A stretch of 64,000 bases of DNA from QHXM01 sp032160705 (GCA_032160705.1 JAVHVE010000056.1:40260-104259); one strand, 5' to 3'; numbered from the stretch's first letter, positions 36,496 through 45,998 are shown. Program-made: numbers and translations. Notes: generated from the letters alone by a model not told the origin.

Positions 36496-37347
36496 TTACT
36501 CTTCTCCCGCTCCCGGCAGGTATGGTCTTGGATTGACGGGTTCGTTGTTGATGCGAACTTCGTAGTGAAGATGCGGGCCGGTTGAGCGCCCTGTCGAGCC
36601 GACGCGCCCCAGTACCTCACCGCGCGCTATCCTTTGGCCGATGGTCGCGTCTATGTGGGAGAGATGGCCATAGCGTGTTGACAATCCGTTGCCGTGATCT
36701 ATGTAGACGACGTTGCCGTAGCCGTTCTGGCATCCGGCGATGATGACCGTGCCGCTGGCGGCGGCGACGACGGGTGTGCCCAACTCCGCTTCGATGTCCT
36801 GACCTTCATGATACTCGTATGAGCTGCCGCCGAATGGATTGCGGCGGCCACCAAAGCCGCTCTCTAAAGAGCCTTCGACAGGCCAGATCGAAGGAACAGT
36901 CGCGCGCTCGCGCAGGACAATCTCGTAAGCGTGCAACTCCTGTTCGAGTTGATCGGTCTTGTATTCGACAAGGGATGCCCCGTCAAGCGGAAGGAACGGG
37001 CCGCCCGCCCCTCTCAGGATAGGCTGCTGCTCGTGATCCACGCCGGACATCTCCGCAAGTCGGCGCGAAGCGTCTTCAACAGCCTCGACACGATTGTTCA
37101 ACTTGTCTAATTGCTGCCGCTGCTTTTCGTTTTCGGCGCGCAAGCGAGCGTTCTCCTGCTCGACGTTCTGGTGTCGGAGGTGCTGGGTCAAGCCATAGAT
37201 GCCGTAAAGCGCTGCGCCGAGGATGACGAGAGCCAGGAGGGCTGAAACCTTAAGCCAGCGTTTGTGAACGCAGATGCGGCGAATGCGGGAACGTGAACGC
37301 GAGGTATGGGCGATAATAAAAGCGTAAAGACGGTCGTCTCTAACCAT
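36496..37347 (-). CDS. M23 metallopeptidase, membrane anchored
   Basis: About 283 aa. Basic N-terminus, one membrane helix (SALLALVILGAALYGIYGL), a coiled coil (~55-100, QENARLRAENEKQRQQLDKL), then a LytM/M23 domain with zinc ligands HEGQD and HLHYE. It cleaves peptidoglycan peptides or activates amidases outside the cytoplasmic membrane. ATG 37347 is preferred over the upstream TTG at 37377 because AAAGGAG lies nine bases before it. Confidence 0.9.
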   Translation of the reverse strand: MVRDDRLYAFIIAHTSRSRSRIRRICVHKRWLKVSALLALVILGAALYGIYGLTQHLRHQNVEQENARLRAENEKQRQQLDKLNNRVEAVEDASRRLAEMSGVDHEQQPILRGAGGPFLPLDGASLVEYKTDQLEQELHAYEIVLRERATVPSIWPVEGSLESGFGGRRNPFGGSSYEYHEGQDIEAELGTPVVAAASGTVIIAGCQNGYGNVVYIDHGNGLSTRYGHLSHIDATIGQRIARGEVLGRVGSTGRSTGPHLHYEVRINNEPVNPRPYLPGAGEE

Positions 37348-37673
37348 TTGTTTTGTGCTCCTTTTGAGCAGTCGCACCGCGCAGGCGAAAACCGGGAAGA
37401 GCCGCGCACTGCTCTGAAAAGCACAGCCTGCCGATTGAGGGCGACTGGTGCTCAGGCAAAACTACTGGGGACTATTTATTTGTGAACCTACTTGTAGATT
37501 GCAGCAGACGGAAATTACCCGACGAGGTGTTACTAGCGGAAACTCATCCGAATTTGCTGCTAAGGTCGCGCAAACTATCACACGAGGCTACAGATTGCAA
37601 CCGCCGAAGGAGGATGGAAAATTTGCAAGGCGCGTGAGTTTTAGAAAAACCGGTGTGTTAGAGCATGAAGAGC
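37348..37673. other. Promoter region of the M23 gene
   Basis: 326 bp without a supported gene, between the 5' end of the M23 gene and the 3' end of the 72-aa membrane protein. No repeat or clear terminator was found. Confidence 0.4.
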
Positions 37674-37892
37674 TTAAATGTCTTCCGCCTCGCGGCGACT
37701 GCGGGAGCGCCCGCGCAGCACGAGAATAATCATCAACAGGATGAGACCGACGAAAGCGATAATGATAATGGCTTTAACGGCGATGAGCAGAAAGCCGACG
37801 AGCGAGATAAGCTGGCGCAGGAGCGTAATAATAAGCACGATGATCGTTAAGATTCCGCCCCACCGTCCCGCTACTTTAAGAAAAGCTGACAT
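37674..37892 (-). CDS. Small two-helix membrane protein
   Basis: 72 aa made of two hydrophobic helices (ILTIIVLIITLLRQLISLVG; AIIIIAFVGLILLMIILVL) and a basic C-terminus RGRSRSRREAEDI. GAGGGAAAAAGAAG precedes the ATG. No family is recognised. It is followed closely by M23 on the same strand and preceded by a heptamer repeat. Confidence 0.6.
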   Translation of the reverse strand: MSAFLKVAGRWGGILTIIVLIITLLRQLISLVGFLLIAVKAIIIIAFVGLILLMIILVLRGRSRSRREAEDI

Positions 37893-37924
37893 AACTTCTT
37901 TTTCCCTCTGGCACTCAATATAAC

Positions 37925-38031
37925 AAGGAAAAAGGTAAAAGGTAAAAGGTAAAAGTCAGGCGGAGAACCACTTTTTAATTAAAAATGGCTTCTGCCTCAC
38001 TTTTTACTTTTACCTTTTTACTTTTGCCTTC
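37925..38031. repeat. Heptamer inverted repeat (GGTAAAA type), copy 5
   Basis: Left arm AAGGAAAAAGGTAAAAGGTA and more, loop with GGCGGAGAACCAC, right arm CTTTTTACTTTTACCTTTTT and more. Same loop core as copies 1-3 although the heptamer differs. Confidence 0.85.
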
Positions 38032-38032
38032 T

Positions 38033-38809
38033 TCATGGTCGTTGCTCGAACGGCAAAGGCGCGACACTGCGCGCGGAGGAGACCTGCGAGACCAACTCAC
38101 CCGTCTGAAATCTTCCCGAATTAGCAGGGACGACGGCCGGGATTTGCGTATTCGCGTCACCCGCCGGAAGATAACGCTCGCGCTTGCGTTGGCGAAGCAG
38201 GTAATCGCTGAGCATATACGCGCCGAGCAGAATCAGGAGCACCGGGAGAACCTGGCGCACTGGAAGTCGAACTCCGAATATCTGCTGAGCTAAAAAGATC
38301 GCGCCCAAGACCATCAGCGTCAGACCCCAGGCCAGCGGGCTGCCGTAAAGACGACGCGCAATCACGTCCTGTTCCGTATCGGGCGCGAGTCCTGCGCGCA
38401 GCAATTGCGCCGTGCGATACGCATCAACCGCCGAGAAAAGCCACGCTCCAAAGAAGCCTGCGACGAAGAGCGGCAATCCGAACTCGACCGATTCAGTCAC
38501 AATCGCCAGTTGAAAGAAGCTGGCGAAGACGGCGAAATGAACGATGGCTTTGGACGTTTGCCCGTTGTAAGCTGCGCCGAGGCCGGGCACAAAAGAGAGC
38601 AGTGTGGCGATGAGTGGAGAGTTGCTGCGACGAAGCTCAGGCAGAACATTCGAGCGCGTCTGTTGCTGCAAGACTTCAACGCCCGCGACGATGCAATCCT
38701 GGCAATACGGAAAACCGCGAATGCGATGGTCGCACGCCGTACACAATGCACGCGCGCAGCGATGACATTCGACGACCGCCGGATTCTTTGAATGGTAAGC
38801 GCAAATCAT
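38033..38809 (-). CDS. B-box zinc-finger membrane protein
   Basis: About 258 aa from ATG 38809. The N-terminal 40 residues form a B-box-like zinc finger (CAYHSKNPAVVECHRCARAL, CxxC and CxDC following). Then four hydrophobic segments (for example SPLIATLLSFVPGLGAAYNG, FAVFASFFQLAIVTESVEF, LMVLGAIFLAQQIFG, VLLILLGAYMLSDYLL). Such B-box/DUF5668-like membrane proteins are common in Acidobacteriota, function unknown. It is encoded directly downstream of the sigma/anti-sigma pair and may belong to that operon. Confidence 0.75.
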   Translation of the reverse strand: MICAYHSKNPAVVECHRCARALCTACDHRIRGFPYCQDCIVAGVEVLQQQTRSNVLPELRRSNSPLIATLLSFVPGLGAAYNGQTSKAIVHFAVFASFFQLAIVTESVEFGLPLFVAGFFGAWLFSAVDAYRTAQLLRAGLAPDTEQDVIARRLYGSPLAWGLTLMVLGAIFLAQQIFGVRLPVRQVLPVLLILLGAYMLSDYLLRQRKRERYLPAGDANTQIPAVVPANSGRFQTGELVSQVSSARSVAPLPFEQRP

Positions 38810-38857
38810 TAACTTTTTGTCTATCGCCTTCCTTGCTCTCACAAAAATCGCTACAGG

Positions 38858-39685
38858 CTACTTCCGATCTTTCTTCTGCTGCTCCGCAGTCGCGCCTTCC
38901 ACCTTCGGCTCACTTTTCTGCTGCGAGCCGGTTTCGCGAATCAAGCCGGTTGTCACTCCTCCGCCTCCGACAGAGTTAAACCTGTTGGAATCAGCCGCGG
39001 GCTTGGCTTTCAAATCCGTCGTGCCTGAATACGCGCGTCCCGCCAGTTGGATACCGGCGCGGTACATGCCGTTGATCGAGCCGTCGGCTGAAACGGTGCT
39101 GGTCAGCACCAGCACGCAGACGAGCAGCATGGTGGCGACCGTCGCGAGCTGTGGGGAAACAATCGGGTCAAGCCAGAGCCGCAAACGAGCGGCGATGCGC
39201 GCAGCCAATGGCGCCCGCACTTCTTCCGCATCGGTTGTGCCGAGCGTGGCCTGCAATATTCTTTCATGCAGACCGGCGGGCACTGCCCTTTCTTCGTTGA
39301 TGTAGGTGTAGCAAGCGCCGATGGAGCGCACCACCTGACCGGGCAATTCCGTACACCCTTCACAAAGGGCGGCGTGGCGTTCCCAGCGATGAAAAAGGGG
39401 AGCGGGTAAAAACCCGTCGAGGTAGTCCGTGAGGTATTCTTCAAACTCTTCGCACGTCATGGCCATCTCCGGCACGGTCTGCAAGAGAATACGCGCTTCG
39501 AGTTCGGCAGACGGCAAGGGCGTTTCAGCCGTGCGGCACGCCTGCAAAGTAATTTTGACTTCCGTTAAAAGCTCATGACAGACAGGACAGCGCAGGGCAT
39601 GCTCGGCAAACGCACGGTTTGTTTCGGCTTCGAGCGAGCCTTCAAGGTAATCTGTTAAGCGATCTTCAAATTCCGCGCAAAGCAT
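38858..39685 (-). CDS. Anti-sigma factor with two zf-HC2 domains
   Basis: About 275 aa. Two zinc-binding anti-sigma modules: CAEFEDRLTDYLEG...HALRCPVCHEL and CEEFEEYLTDYLDG...HAALCEGC, each with HxxxCxxC. One membrane helix (LATVATMLLVCVLVLTSTVS, ~200-220), then a short tail outside. It should hold the adjacent ECF sigma factor in check. ATG 39685 is taken because the zinc module begins there. Two zf-HC2 copies in one protein is less common. Confidence 0.88.
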   Translation of the reverse strand: MLCAEFEDRLTDYLEGSLEAETNRAFAEHALRCPVCHELLTEVKITLQACRTAETPLPSAELEARILLQTVPEMAMTCEEFEEYLTDYLDGFLPAPLFHRWERHAALCEGCTELPGQVVRSIGACYTYINEERAVPAGLHERILQATLGTTDAEEVRAPLAARIAARLRLWLDPIVSPQLATVATMLLVCVLVLTSTVSADGSINGMYRAGIQLAGRAYSGTTDLKAKPAADSNRFNSVGGGGVTTGLIRETGSQQKSEPKVEGATAEQQKKDRK

Positions 39686-39780
39686 CTTGTTACTCGTTCC
39701 TGTCCCCGTTGTAAAATTTTCTGGCCAAGCGCCTTCGGTCTTGAGCACCTGTTTAGACGTTGGGCGCTCTCCGTTTTTGT

Positions 39781-40386
39781 CTAAACATTCGTCATCGCCA
39801 CCACGCGCATCCGGCGAAGTATCTTCGATAGTTCAATCCGGCCTCGATTGATGCGCGATTTCACCGTTCCTTCGGGTATCTGCAAAAGATCAACAATCTC
39901 CTGATAGCTCAACTCTTCAATGTCGCGCAGGATGACACAGGTGCGCAGGTCTGGAGAGAGTTTATCAATTCCGGCCTGCACCTGCTCTCCCAACTCGCGG
40001 CGTTCCATCTCGCTCTGCACCGAATTACTCGCCGAGCGCAGATAGTAGGTATGATCTTCCAGATCGTCCGCGTGCGTGTCATGCGGAGTGCGCTGGCGGC
40101 GGCGGTAATCATCAATGATTAGATTACGCGCGAGCCGCATCAACCAGTTTTGCAGGTCGCCCTGCCTGGGGTCGTACTGATCCAAAGAGCGATAGACGCG
40201 AATGAAAACTTCCTGCGCCAAATCTTCTGCGGCGTCCGGGCGCGAGGTGAAACGATAGGCGAGATTATAGATGCGGCGGGAATAGGTCGAAACGATCTCT
40301 TCCCAAGCCGCGCCGTCGCCCGCGCGACACCTTCTGACTAACTCGGCTCCTTCGCCCGCCGTAGCCAAAACCTTTGCAGCTCCCAC
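39781..40386 (-). CDS. ECF RNA polymerase sigma factor (RpoE-like)
   Basis: 201 aa. Region 2 with YNLAYRFTSRPDAAEDLAQE and FIRVYRSL; region 4 with LSPDLRTCVILRDIEELSYQ and IPEGTVKSRINRGR. GTG 40386 has GGAG 12 bases before it. Paired with the following zf-HC2 anti-sigma gene 95 bp downstream, the usual arrangement for envelope stress control. Confidence 0.93.
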   Translation of the reverse strand: MGAAKVLATAGEGAELVRRCRAGDGAAWEEIVSTYSRRIYNLAYRFTSRPDAAEDLAQEVFIRVYRSLDQYDPRQGDLQNWLMRLARNLIIDDYRRRQRTPHDTHADDLEDHTYYLRSASNSVQSEMERRELGEQVQAGIDKLSPDLRTCVILRDIEELSYQEIVDLLQIPEGTVKSRINRGRIELSKILRRMRVVAMTNV

Positions 40387-40644
40387 CTGTGCTTCTCCGA
40401 TCCCGGTCGCCTCGGGACTGCTTGAAAGCGCCCCCCGCAGGGTGGAAAACTCCCTGTCAAGCGCAGATTACGACCGACGGAGACTTAAAGTTCCCCTCGA
40501 AACCTCCTGCGAGTCAAGCGGTAAAGCAGCCTGAAAACAGATTATACCTCACACGTGGTCGAAGCATACCTTAAATCCCAGCCCACACGCAGTTGCGCCT
40601 CCAAGTGAAACTGTTGTAGCCTTCAGGCCGCCACCCAATATCTT

Positions 40645-41802
40645 GTGGTTATCTGTCAGGGCAGGAGCAAGTTTCGCCGGATTTTAGAAGTCTTAAATCA
40701 TTTGCGTAAACATCTTAAATTTCTTGTTCTGTTACTGCTCGCCGTCCTGATTCTGTGGTGGTTCGGGCGTAAACTGGACTGGGCGGAAGTTGGCCGCAGC
40801 GTCCGGGCGGCTGACTGGCGCTTGCTGGCGGCCAGCGTCATCACCGTTTCCGTCACTTATCTGCTGCGCGCGTATCGCTGGCGCACGCTGCTTGCGCCGC
40901 TCACTGAAGCGGGCTTGCGCCCGTTGTTTGCGGCGACGACCGTTGGCTTCGGCGCGGTCTTTCTCTTCGGGCGCGCGGGCGAAATCGTCCGTCCCGTTGT
41001 CCTGCCGCTTTATGATCGCCGCGTGCGACCTTCAGGCTCGTTTGCGACCATCATGGTCGAACGACTCTGCGACATAGTGGCCGTCGTCGTTCTGTTCGCC
41101 CTGAATCTCCTGTGGTTTCCCGCGCCCGCCGGACAGGAGACGCAACTCTCGCACGTTCGCACAGCCGGACTCGTGCTGTTGGTTATAGCTATCGCAGGCT
41201 TAGGCGGGATGGTCTGGTTCGAGCGTCGTTCAGATAGAGCGATCCACTGGCTCGACGTTAGATTCAAACGCTGGCGCTTCATCCCAGACCGTCTGGGTCA
41301 CGCGCTCGTGCATCTGCTTGAACAATTGGCGAGCGCCTTGAGAATCCTGGCTGACCCGAAGGAGTTGGCCATCACCGTCGGTTGGACGATCATCATTTGG
41401 CTCGTCAACATCGCGTCGAACTGGCTCGTCATCCTCGCGTTTGGTTTGCCGTTCGGTCTCAAGGAGACGATTTTCGTGATGGGCTGGTCGCTGGTCGGCT
41501 CGCTTGTGCCGACGCCGGGCGGCGCTGCCGGAGCGTTTCACGCCGCGACAGCCGCCGGGCTGATTTTTCTCAATCGCCCGCCGAACGAAGCGGCAGCGGT
41601 CTCTATATTGCTGCATCTGGTCGCGTTCGCGCCGGCAATAGTCTGGGGACTTTACTACTTCCTGCGCGGAGACGTGAGCTTCAAGCGCTTGCAGCGGCTC
41701 ACTACATCCGAAGAAATCGAGCACGCGATTGAAGACGACGAGATTGGGGCAGAGGAATCCGGCATGCCGAACGAATTGAACGCGGTTGGCGTAAGCGACT
41801 AG
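40645..41802 (+). CDS. Flippase-like membrane protein (LPG synthase TM / UPF0104)
   Basis: 385 aa with about eight membrane helices; RAYRWRTLLAPLTEAGLRPL near the start, AGEIVRPVVLPLYDR and LVPTPGGAAGAFHAATAAGL are family marks of the lysylphosphatidylglycerol synthase membrane domain without the catalytic half. Such proteins are thought to move lipids or act with glycosyltransferases. The start is not certain: GTG 40645 has no clear ribosome site. Confidence 0.85.
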   Translation: MVICQGRSKFRRILEVLNHLRKHLKFLVLLLLAVLILWWFGRKLDWAEVGRSVRAADWRLLAASVITVSVTYLLRAYRWRTLLAPLTEAGLRPLFAATTVGFGAVFLFGRAGEIVRPVVLPLYDRRVRPSGSFATIMVERLCDIVAVVVLFALNLLWFPAPAGQETQLSHVRTAGLVLLVIAIAGLGGMVWFERRSDRAIHWLDVRFKRWRFIPDRLGHALVHLLEQLASALRILADPKELAITVGWTIIIWLVNIASNWLVILAFGLPFGLKETIFVMGWSLVGSLVPTPGGAAGAFHAATAAGLIFLNRPPNEAAAVSILLHLVAFAPAIVWGLYYFLRGDVSFKRLQRLTTSEEIEHAIEDDEIGAEESGMPNELNAVGVSD

Positions 41803-41831
41803 AGGGAAAGAGATAGAGCGGGAGAATTGTG

Positions 41832-42278
41832 ATGGCTGATCTGCGCGCACAGGTGGAAAAGACATTTGCGGGAATCGAGGTCGGGATGCGTTATCGCTGG
41901 AGTCGAACGCTGACCGATGGCGATGTGGCGCTCTTTGTCGGCGTCACGGGCGACTTCAATCCTTTCCACGTCGACGACCAGTTTGCCGCGCAGACCAAGT
42001 TTGGACGCCGCATCGTGCCGGGGTTGCTGACGGCCAGCCTCGCCACACATCTTGGCGGCATGCTGGCTTTTCTCGCCTCCGAGATGCACTTTCGTTATCA
42101 CCAGCCGGTCTTCATCGGCGAGACTGTCACGTGCGAAGTCGAAGTCAAAGAGAAGATTCAGGAAGGCCGCCGCATCCGTGTCAGTGTGCGCTGCACGAAG
42201 GGCGACGACGTAGAAGTCTTAACCGGAGAATTCACAGGCACGCCTGCGGCTCTCCGACTACAGCCGGAAGAGAAGTAA
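41832..42278 (+). CDS. MaoC-like (R)-enoyl-CoA hydratase
   Basis: 148 aa hot-dog protein. The hydratase motif is DFNPFHVDDQFA (catalytic Asp and His), with GLLTASLATHLGG following. It hydrates trans-2-enoyl-CoA, as PhaJ does, feeding fatty-acid or PHA metabolism. ATG 41832 has GGGAG seven bases upstream. It follows the flippase-like gene by 29 bp and may be co-transcribed. Confidence 0.88.
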   Translation: MADLRAQVEKTFAGIEVGMRYRWSRTLTDGDVALFVGVTGDFNPFHVDDQFAAQTKFGRRIVPGLLTASLATHLGGMLAFLASEMHFRYHQPVFIGETVTCEVEVKEKIQEGRRIRVSVRCTKGDDVEVLTGEFTGTPAALRLQPEEK

Positions 42279-42383
42279 AAAGGTAAAAGGTAAAAGGAAA
42301 AAGTAAGGCTGAAGCCACATTTATAATTAAAAGCGGTTCTCCGCTTCTTCACTTTTGCCTTTTGCCTTTTACCTTTTGCCTTA
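42276..42383. repeat. Heptamer inverted repeat (GGTAAAA type), copy 6
   Basis: Left arm TAAAAAGGTAAAAGGTAAAA and more, loop with AAGCGGTTCTCCGCTT (core inverted relative to copy 5), right arm TTTTGCCTTTTGCCTTTTAC and more. It sits between the MaoC gene and nrdR, ending just before the nrdR ribosome site. Confidence 0.87.
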
Positions 42384-42398
42384 AGGAGCGAAGCGACT

Positions 42399-42878
42399 AT
42401 GAAATGTCCTTTCTGTAGTTTCATTGAAGATAAGGTGGTTGATTCGCGCGAGTCGCGCGAGGGCGATTCGATTCGCCGTCGGCGCGAGTGCTTGCGCTGC
42501 GAGCGCCGCTTCACTTCTTACGAGCGGATTGATGAAATCCCCTACATGGTCATCAAAAAGGACGGGCGGCGCGAGGCTTTCGACCGCAACAAGGTGATGG
42601 CCGGCCTCCTTCGCGCCTGCGAAAAGCGACCTGTGCCGTCGTCCAAATTGGACAGCATCGTCAATTCGATTGAGAAGTATGTGCAGGAATCGTCGGAGCG
42701 CGAGCGCCCCACCAGCAAGGTCGGCGAAATGATTATGCGCCGATTGAAAGAACTGGACAAAGTGGCCTACGTCCGCTTCGCTTCCGTCTATCTGGAATTT
42801 GAAGATGTCTCGGAATTCATGCACGAGCTGAAACATCTGGTGCGACAGCGCAACAGCGCCGCCGCGCGCAGAACGTAA
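42399..42878 (+). CDS. nrdR: Transcriptional repressor NrdR
   Basis: 159 aa. Zinc ribbon MKCPFCSFIEDKVVDSR with CLRC at 31-34, then an ATP-cone (YMVIKKDGRREAFDRNKVMA). It represses ribonucleotide reductase genes when dATP is high. AAGGAG 11 bases upstream of ATG. Full length for the family. Confidence 0.97.
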   Translation: MKCPFCSFIEDKVVDSRESREGDSIRRRRECLRCERRFTSYERIDEIPYMVIKKDGRREAFDRNKVMAGLLRACEKRPVPSSKLDSIVNSIEKYVQESSERERPTSKVGEMIMRRLKELDKVAYVRFASVYLEFEDVSEFMHELKHLVRQRNSAAARRT

Positions 42879-42883
42879 AAAGC

Positions 42884-42960
42884 CGTGACAAGTGACAGGT
42901 GACAGGTGACAAGTAAAAGCTTGTTTTTGTCCTGTCACCTGTCACTTGTCACCTGTCACG
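42884..42960. repeat. Heptamer inverted repeat (GTGACAG type), copy 7
   Basis: Arms CGTGACAAGTGACAGGTGAC and GTCACCTGTCACTTGTCACC form a long hairpin; the loop AAAAGCTTGTTTTT lacks the GCGGAGAACCGC core. Between nrdR and hsp20. Confidence 0.88.
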
Positions 42961-42966
42961 GTTCTT

Positions 42967-43437
42967 ATGATTAAAGCCGCCCACGTCGGGCTGAAGCGAA
43001 TTGAGTTGGAGCGTCTGCGCGATGGCGTCGGGCGGCTGTATGCTGCTTTGCAGGAAGCGACTGAGGCGGAAGTTCCTGTGGCGGGTGCGTCGTGGGCTCC
43101 GCCCGCTGATCTTTGTGAGACGAAGAACGACATTATCGTTCGCGTTGAATTGCCGGGCGTCGCGGCTTCTCAGATCAAGCTCGGACTGACGACGACGCAC
43201 CTGCGTATCTGCGGTGAAAAGAAAAAACGCGCGTCACGCCGTCAGCTCGTCTCGCATCTCTGTTCAGAGCGCAGCTACGGCAATTTCAGCCGCATCGTGC
43301 CGCTGCGTTGGACGATCAACGTCAACGCAGCCACCGCCGAGTTAGCGAACGGAGTGCTCGTCGTGCGACTGCCGAAAAGAAAAGAACGTCGCGGCGCGGA
43401 ATTCAAGATTCCGATTAAAGAGAACGAGGAAGGATGA
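42967..43437 (+). CDS. Small heat-shock protein (Hsp20)
   Basis: 156 aa from ATG 42967. Alpha-crystallin domain with VRVELPGVAASQIKLGLTTT and the C-terminal strand NGVLVVRLPKRKE, followed by an IPI-type IxI motif (FKIPIKEN). ATP-independent holdase; neighbour of lon, fitting a proteostasis block. The further-upstream GTG at 42946 lies inside the repeat and is less likely. Confidence 0.93.
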   Translation: MIKAAHVGLKRIELERLRDGVGRLYAALQEATEAEVPVAGASWAPPADLCETKNDIIVRVELPGVAASQIKLGLTTTHLRICGEKKKRASRRQLVSHLCSERSYGNFSRIVPLRWTINVNAATAELANGVLVVRLPKRKERRGAEFKIPIKENEEG

Positions 43438-43541
43438 AAAGCAGAATACAGAAGACAGGAGTCAGGAGTCAGAATGAATATGCGGAGAACCGCTTTTGTT
43501 TTTATTCTGTCTCCTGACTTCTGTCTTCTGTCTCCTGCTTT
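43437..43541. repeat. Heptamer inverted repeat, copy 8
   Basis: Left arm AAAAGCAGAATACAGAAGAC and more, loop TATGCGGAGAACCGCTTTTG, right arm CTGTCTCCTGACTTCTGTCT and more. It lies between hsp20 and lon, six bases before the lon ATG, where a ribosome site should be. Confidence 0.88.
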
Positions 43542-43547
43542 ACGATT

Positions 43548-45998
43548 ATGTCTATCAATAGCGTGGAAATCCCGGAAGCTTTGGAAATTACTGATGGCGG
43601 CGAGCAGCAGTTGCAGATTCCGAATGAGTTGCCAGTGCTGCCCCTTCGCGACATCGTTATTTATCCTTTCATGATCGTGCCGCTCTTTGTCTCGCGCGAG
43701 AAATCCATCCGCGCGGTTGACGAGGCGCTCGGCGAGAATCGCATGATTCTGCTCGCCTCGCAGAAAGACCTGGATAAAGAAGAGCCAGCAGGCGAAGACC
43801 TTTTCCAGATTGGCACAGTGGCCGTCATCATGCGGATGTTGAAGCTGCCCGATGGCCGCATCCGCATTCTTGTGCAGGGCTTGGCTCGCGCCCGGATTGA
43901 ATCGGTCGAAGCTGGAGGGGAATACCTGCGGGCGCACCTCCAGGTTATTCAGGAAATCGCCGCCCCTGAACGCTCGCTCGAAGTCGAAGCCCTGATTCGC
44001 AACGTCCGCGCCTCGATGGAGAAGGCCGCGAACCTCGGCAAAAACATCTCGCCCGAAGTGATGGCGATCATCGCCAATCTGGACGACGCCGGACGCCTCG
44101 CAGACCTTTCGGCCAGCAATCTCGAACTGAAAGTCGAAGACGCGCAAAGCGTGCTCGACATCGCTGACACGACCGCACGTCTGAGGCGCGTCAACGAGCT
44201 GCTCAACAAAGAAATCGAAGTCCTGACAGTCCAGCAGGAAATTAACACGCAGGCGCGCGCCGACATTGATCGCTCGCAGCGCGAGTTTTACCTGCGCCAG
44301 CAGTTGAAAGCAATTCAGTCAGAGCTTGGCGAGGGCAACGAGTTGGCGGAAGAGATCGCGCAGCTTAGAGAGAAGATTGACGCCGCTAAGATGCCGAAGA
44401 TCGCCGAGGAAGAAGCGCTCAGGCAATTGAAGAAGCTCGAACGCATGCACCCGGACGCGGCGGAGACTGCGACTTTGCGCAACTGGATGGAAATTATGAC
44501 AGACCTTCCCTGGTCGAAGGCGTCAACCGATAATCTGGATTTGCACAAAGCTCAGCAGATTCTCGATGAAGATCATTACGGACTCGAAAAGGTGAAGGAG
44601 CGCATCGTCGAAGCTCTGGCCGTCAGAAAATTAAAAGAGAAGCCGAAAGGCTCTATCCTGTGTCTGGTCGGCCCGCCGGGTGTGGGTAAAACCAGTCTGG
44701 GGCGCTCGATTGCGCGCGCTCTTGACCGCAAGTTCGTGCGACTCTCTCTTGGTGGCGTGCATGACGAAGCAGAGATTCGCGGCCATCGCCGCACTTACGT
44801 CGGCGCGATGCCCGGTCGCATTATTCAGGCCGTGCAGCAGGCGGGCACAAATAATCCGCTAATCATGCTCGACGAGATTGATAAAGTCGGCGCAGACTTT
44901 CGCGGCGACCCGTCCTCTGCCCTGCTCGAAGTCCTAGACCCGGAGCAGAACAACAACTTCCGTGACAATTATCTCGGCATTACCTTCGATCTCTCGAACG
45001 TTCTGTTTATGACGACCGCCAACATGCTCGACACCATTCAGCCCGCCTTGCGCGACCGCATGGAGGTGATTCGTCTGGCGGGTTACACGGAGGAAGAGAA
45101 GCGCGAGATTGCGCGTCGTCATCTGCTGCCGAAGCAGTTGGAAGAGAACGGCATCACGGCGCGCGACCTGCACATCTCGAAGACGGCTCTGGCGGCAATT
45201 ATCCTGCAATATACGCAGGAAGCGGGCTTGCGCCAGTTAGAGCGCGAGATTGGAACGATCTGCCGCAAGGTGGCGCGGCGCATCGCCGAAGATCACAAGG
45301 GGACTGTCCGCGTCTCTTTGAAAAATCTGCATGAATTCCTGGGAGCGCCAAAGGTCATGCCCGACGAGGTCTTGAAGAAAGATCAGATTGGCGTCGCAAC
45401 CGGACTGGCCTGGACGGCTGTCGGCGGCGACGTGCTCTTCATCGAGGCTTTGAAGATGAAAGGCAAGGGAAACCTGGTGCTGACCGGACAATTGGGCGAG
45501 GTGATGCGCGAATCGGCGCAGGCAGCGTACTCCTATGCCAAATCACGCGCCAAAGAGTTGGAGATTGACGAAGAGGATTTTAATAACTACGACCTGCACA
45601 TACACATTCCAGAGGGCGCGATTCCGAAGGACGGGCCAAGTGCCGGAATCACTCTGGCGACCGCCATGGTTTCCGCGCTCTCGCAGCGTCCTGTCCGCAA
45701 AGATGTCGCCATGACGGGCGAGATAACGCTGCGCGGCAACGTCCTGCCCGTCGGCGGAGTCAAGGAAAAGGTGCTGGCGGCGCGTCGGGCGCGCGTTTCG
45801 ATGATTATCCTGCCGCACCTCAATCAGCGCGACATGGATGAAGTGCCCAAAGAGCTATTCGGGAACATCCGTTTCGTCTTCGTGGACAACGTCAGGCAGG
45901 TTTTCCGTGAGGCTCTGAAGGAGAAAATCGTCCCACCCACAGCCACGGGCACGCGCCCGGCGCGAATGCCGCAGGTGGCCTCTCCGAGAAGCGCCTGA
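43548..45998 (+). CDS. lon: ATP-dependent protease Lon
   Basis: 816 aa. N-terminal substrate domain (LPVLPLRDIVIYPFMIVPLF), AAA module with Walker A GPPGVGKTSL (~373), Walker B LIMLDEIDKVG, and C-terminal protease with Ser in PKDGPSAGITLA (~700) and Lys in VGGVKEKVLAA. Degrades misfolded and tagged proteins in the cytoplasm. Single gene; no ribosome site is visible because of the repeat in front. Confidence 0.97.
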   Translation: MSINSVEIPEALEITDGGEQQLQIPNELPVLPLRDIVIYPFMIVPLFVSREKSIRAVDEALGENRMILLASQKDLDKEEPAGEDLFQIGTVAVIMRMLKLPDGRIRILVQGLARARIESVEAGGEYLRAHLQVIQEIAAPERSLEVEALIRNVRASMEKAANLGKNISPEVMAIIANLDDAGRLADLSASNLELKVEDAQSVLDIADTTARLRRVNELLNKEIEVLTVQQEINTQARADIDRSQREFYLRQQLKAIQSELGEGNELAEEIAQLREKIDAAKMPKIAEEEALRQLKKLERMHPDAAETATLRNWMEIMTDLPWSKASTDNLDLHKAQQILDEDHYGLEKVKERIVEALAVRKLKEKPKGSILCLVGPPGVGKTSLGRSIARALDRKFVRLSLGGVHDEAEIRGHRRTYVGAMPGRIIQAVQQAGTNNPLIMLDEIDKVGADFRGDPSSALLEVLDPEQNNNFRDNYLGITFDLSNVLFMTTANMLDTIQPALRDRMEVIRLAGYTEEEKREIARRHLLPKQLEENGITARDLHISKTALAAIILQYTQEAGLRQLEREIGTICRKVARRIAEDHKGTVRVSLKNLHEFLGAPKVMPDEVLKKDQIGVATGLAWTAVGGDVLFIEALKMKGKGNLVLTGQLGEVMRESAQAAYSYAKSRAKELEIDEEDFNNYDLHIHIPEGAIPKDGPSAGITLATAMVSALSQRPVRKDVAMTGEITLRGNVLPVGGVKEKVLAARRARVSMIILPHLNQRDMDEVPKELFGNIRFVFVDNVRQVFREALKEKIVPPTATGTRPARMPQVASPRSA

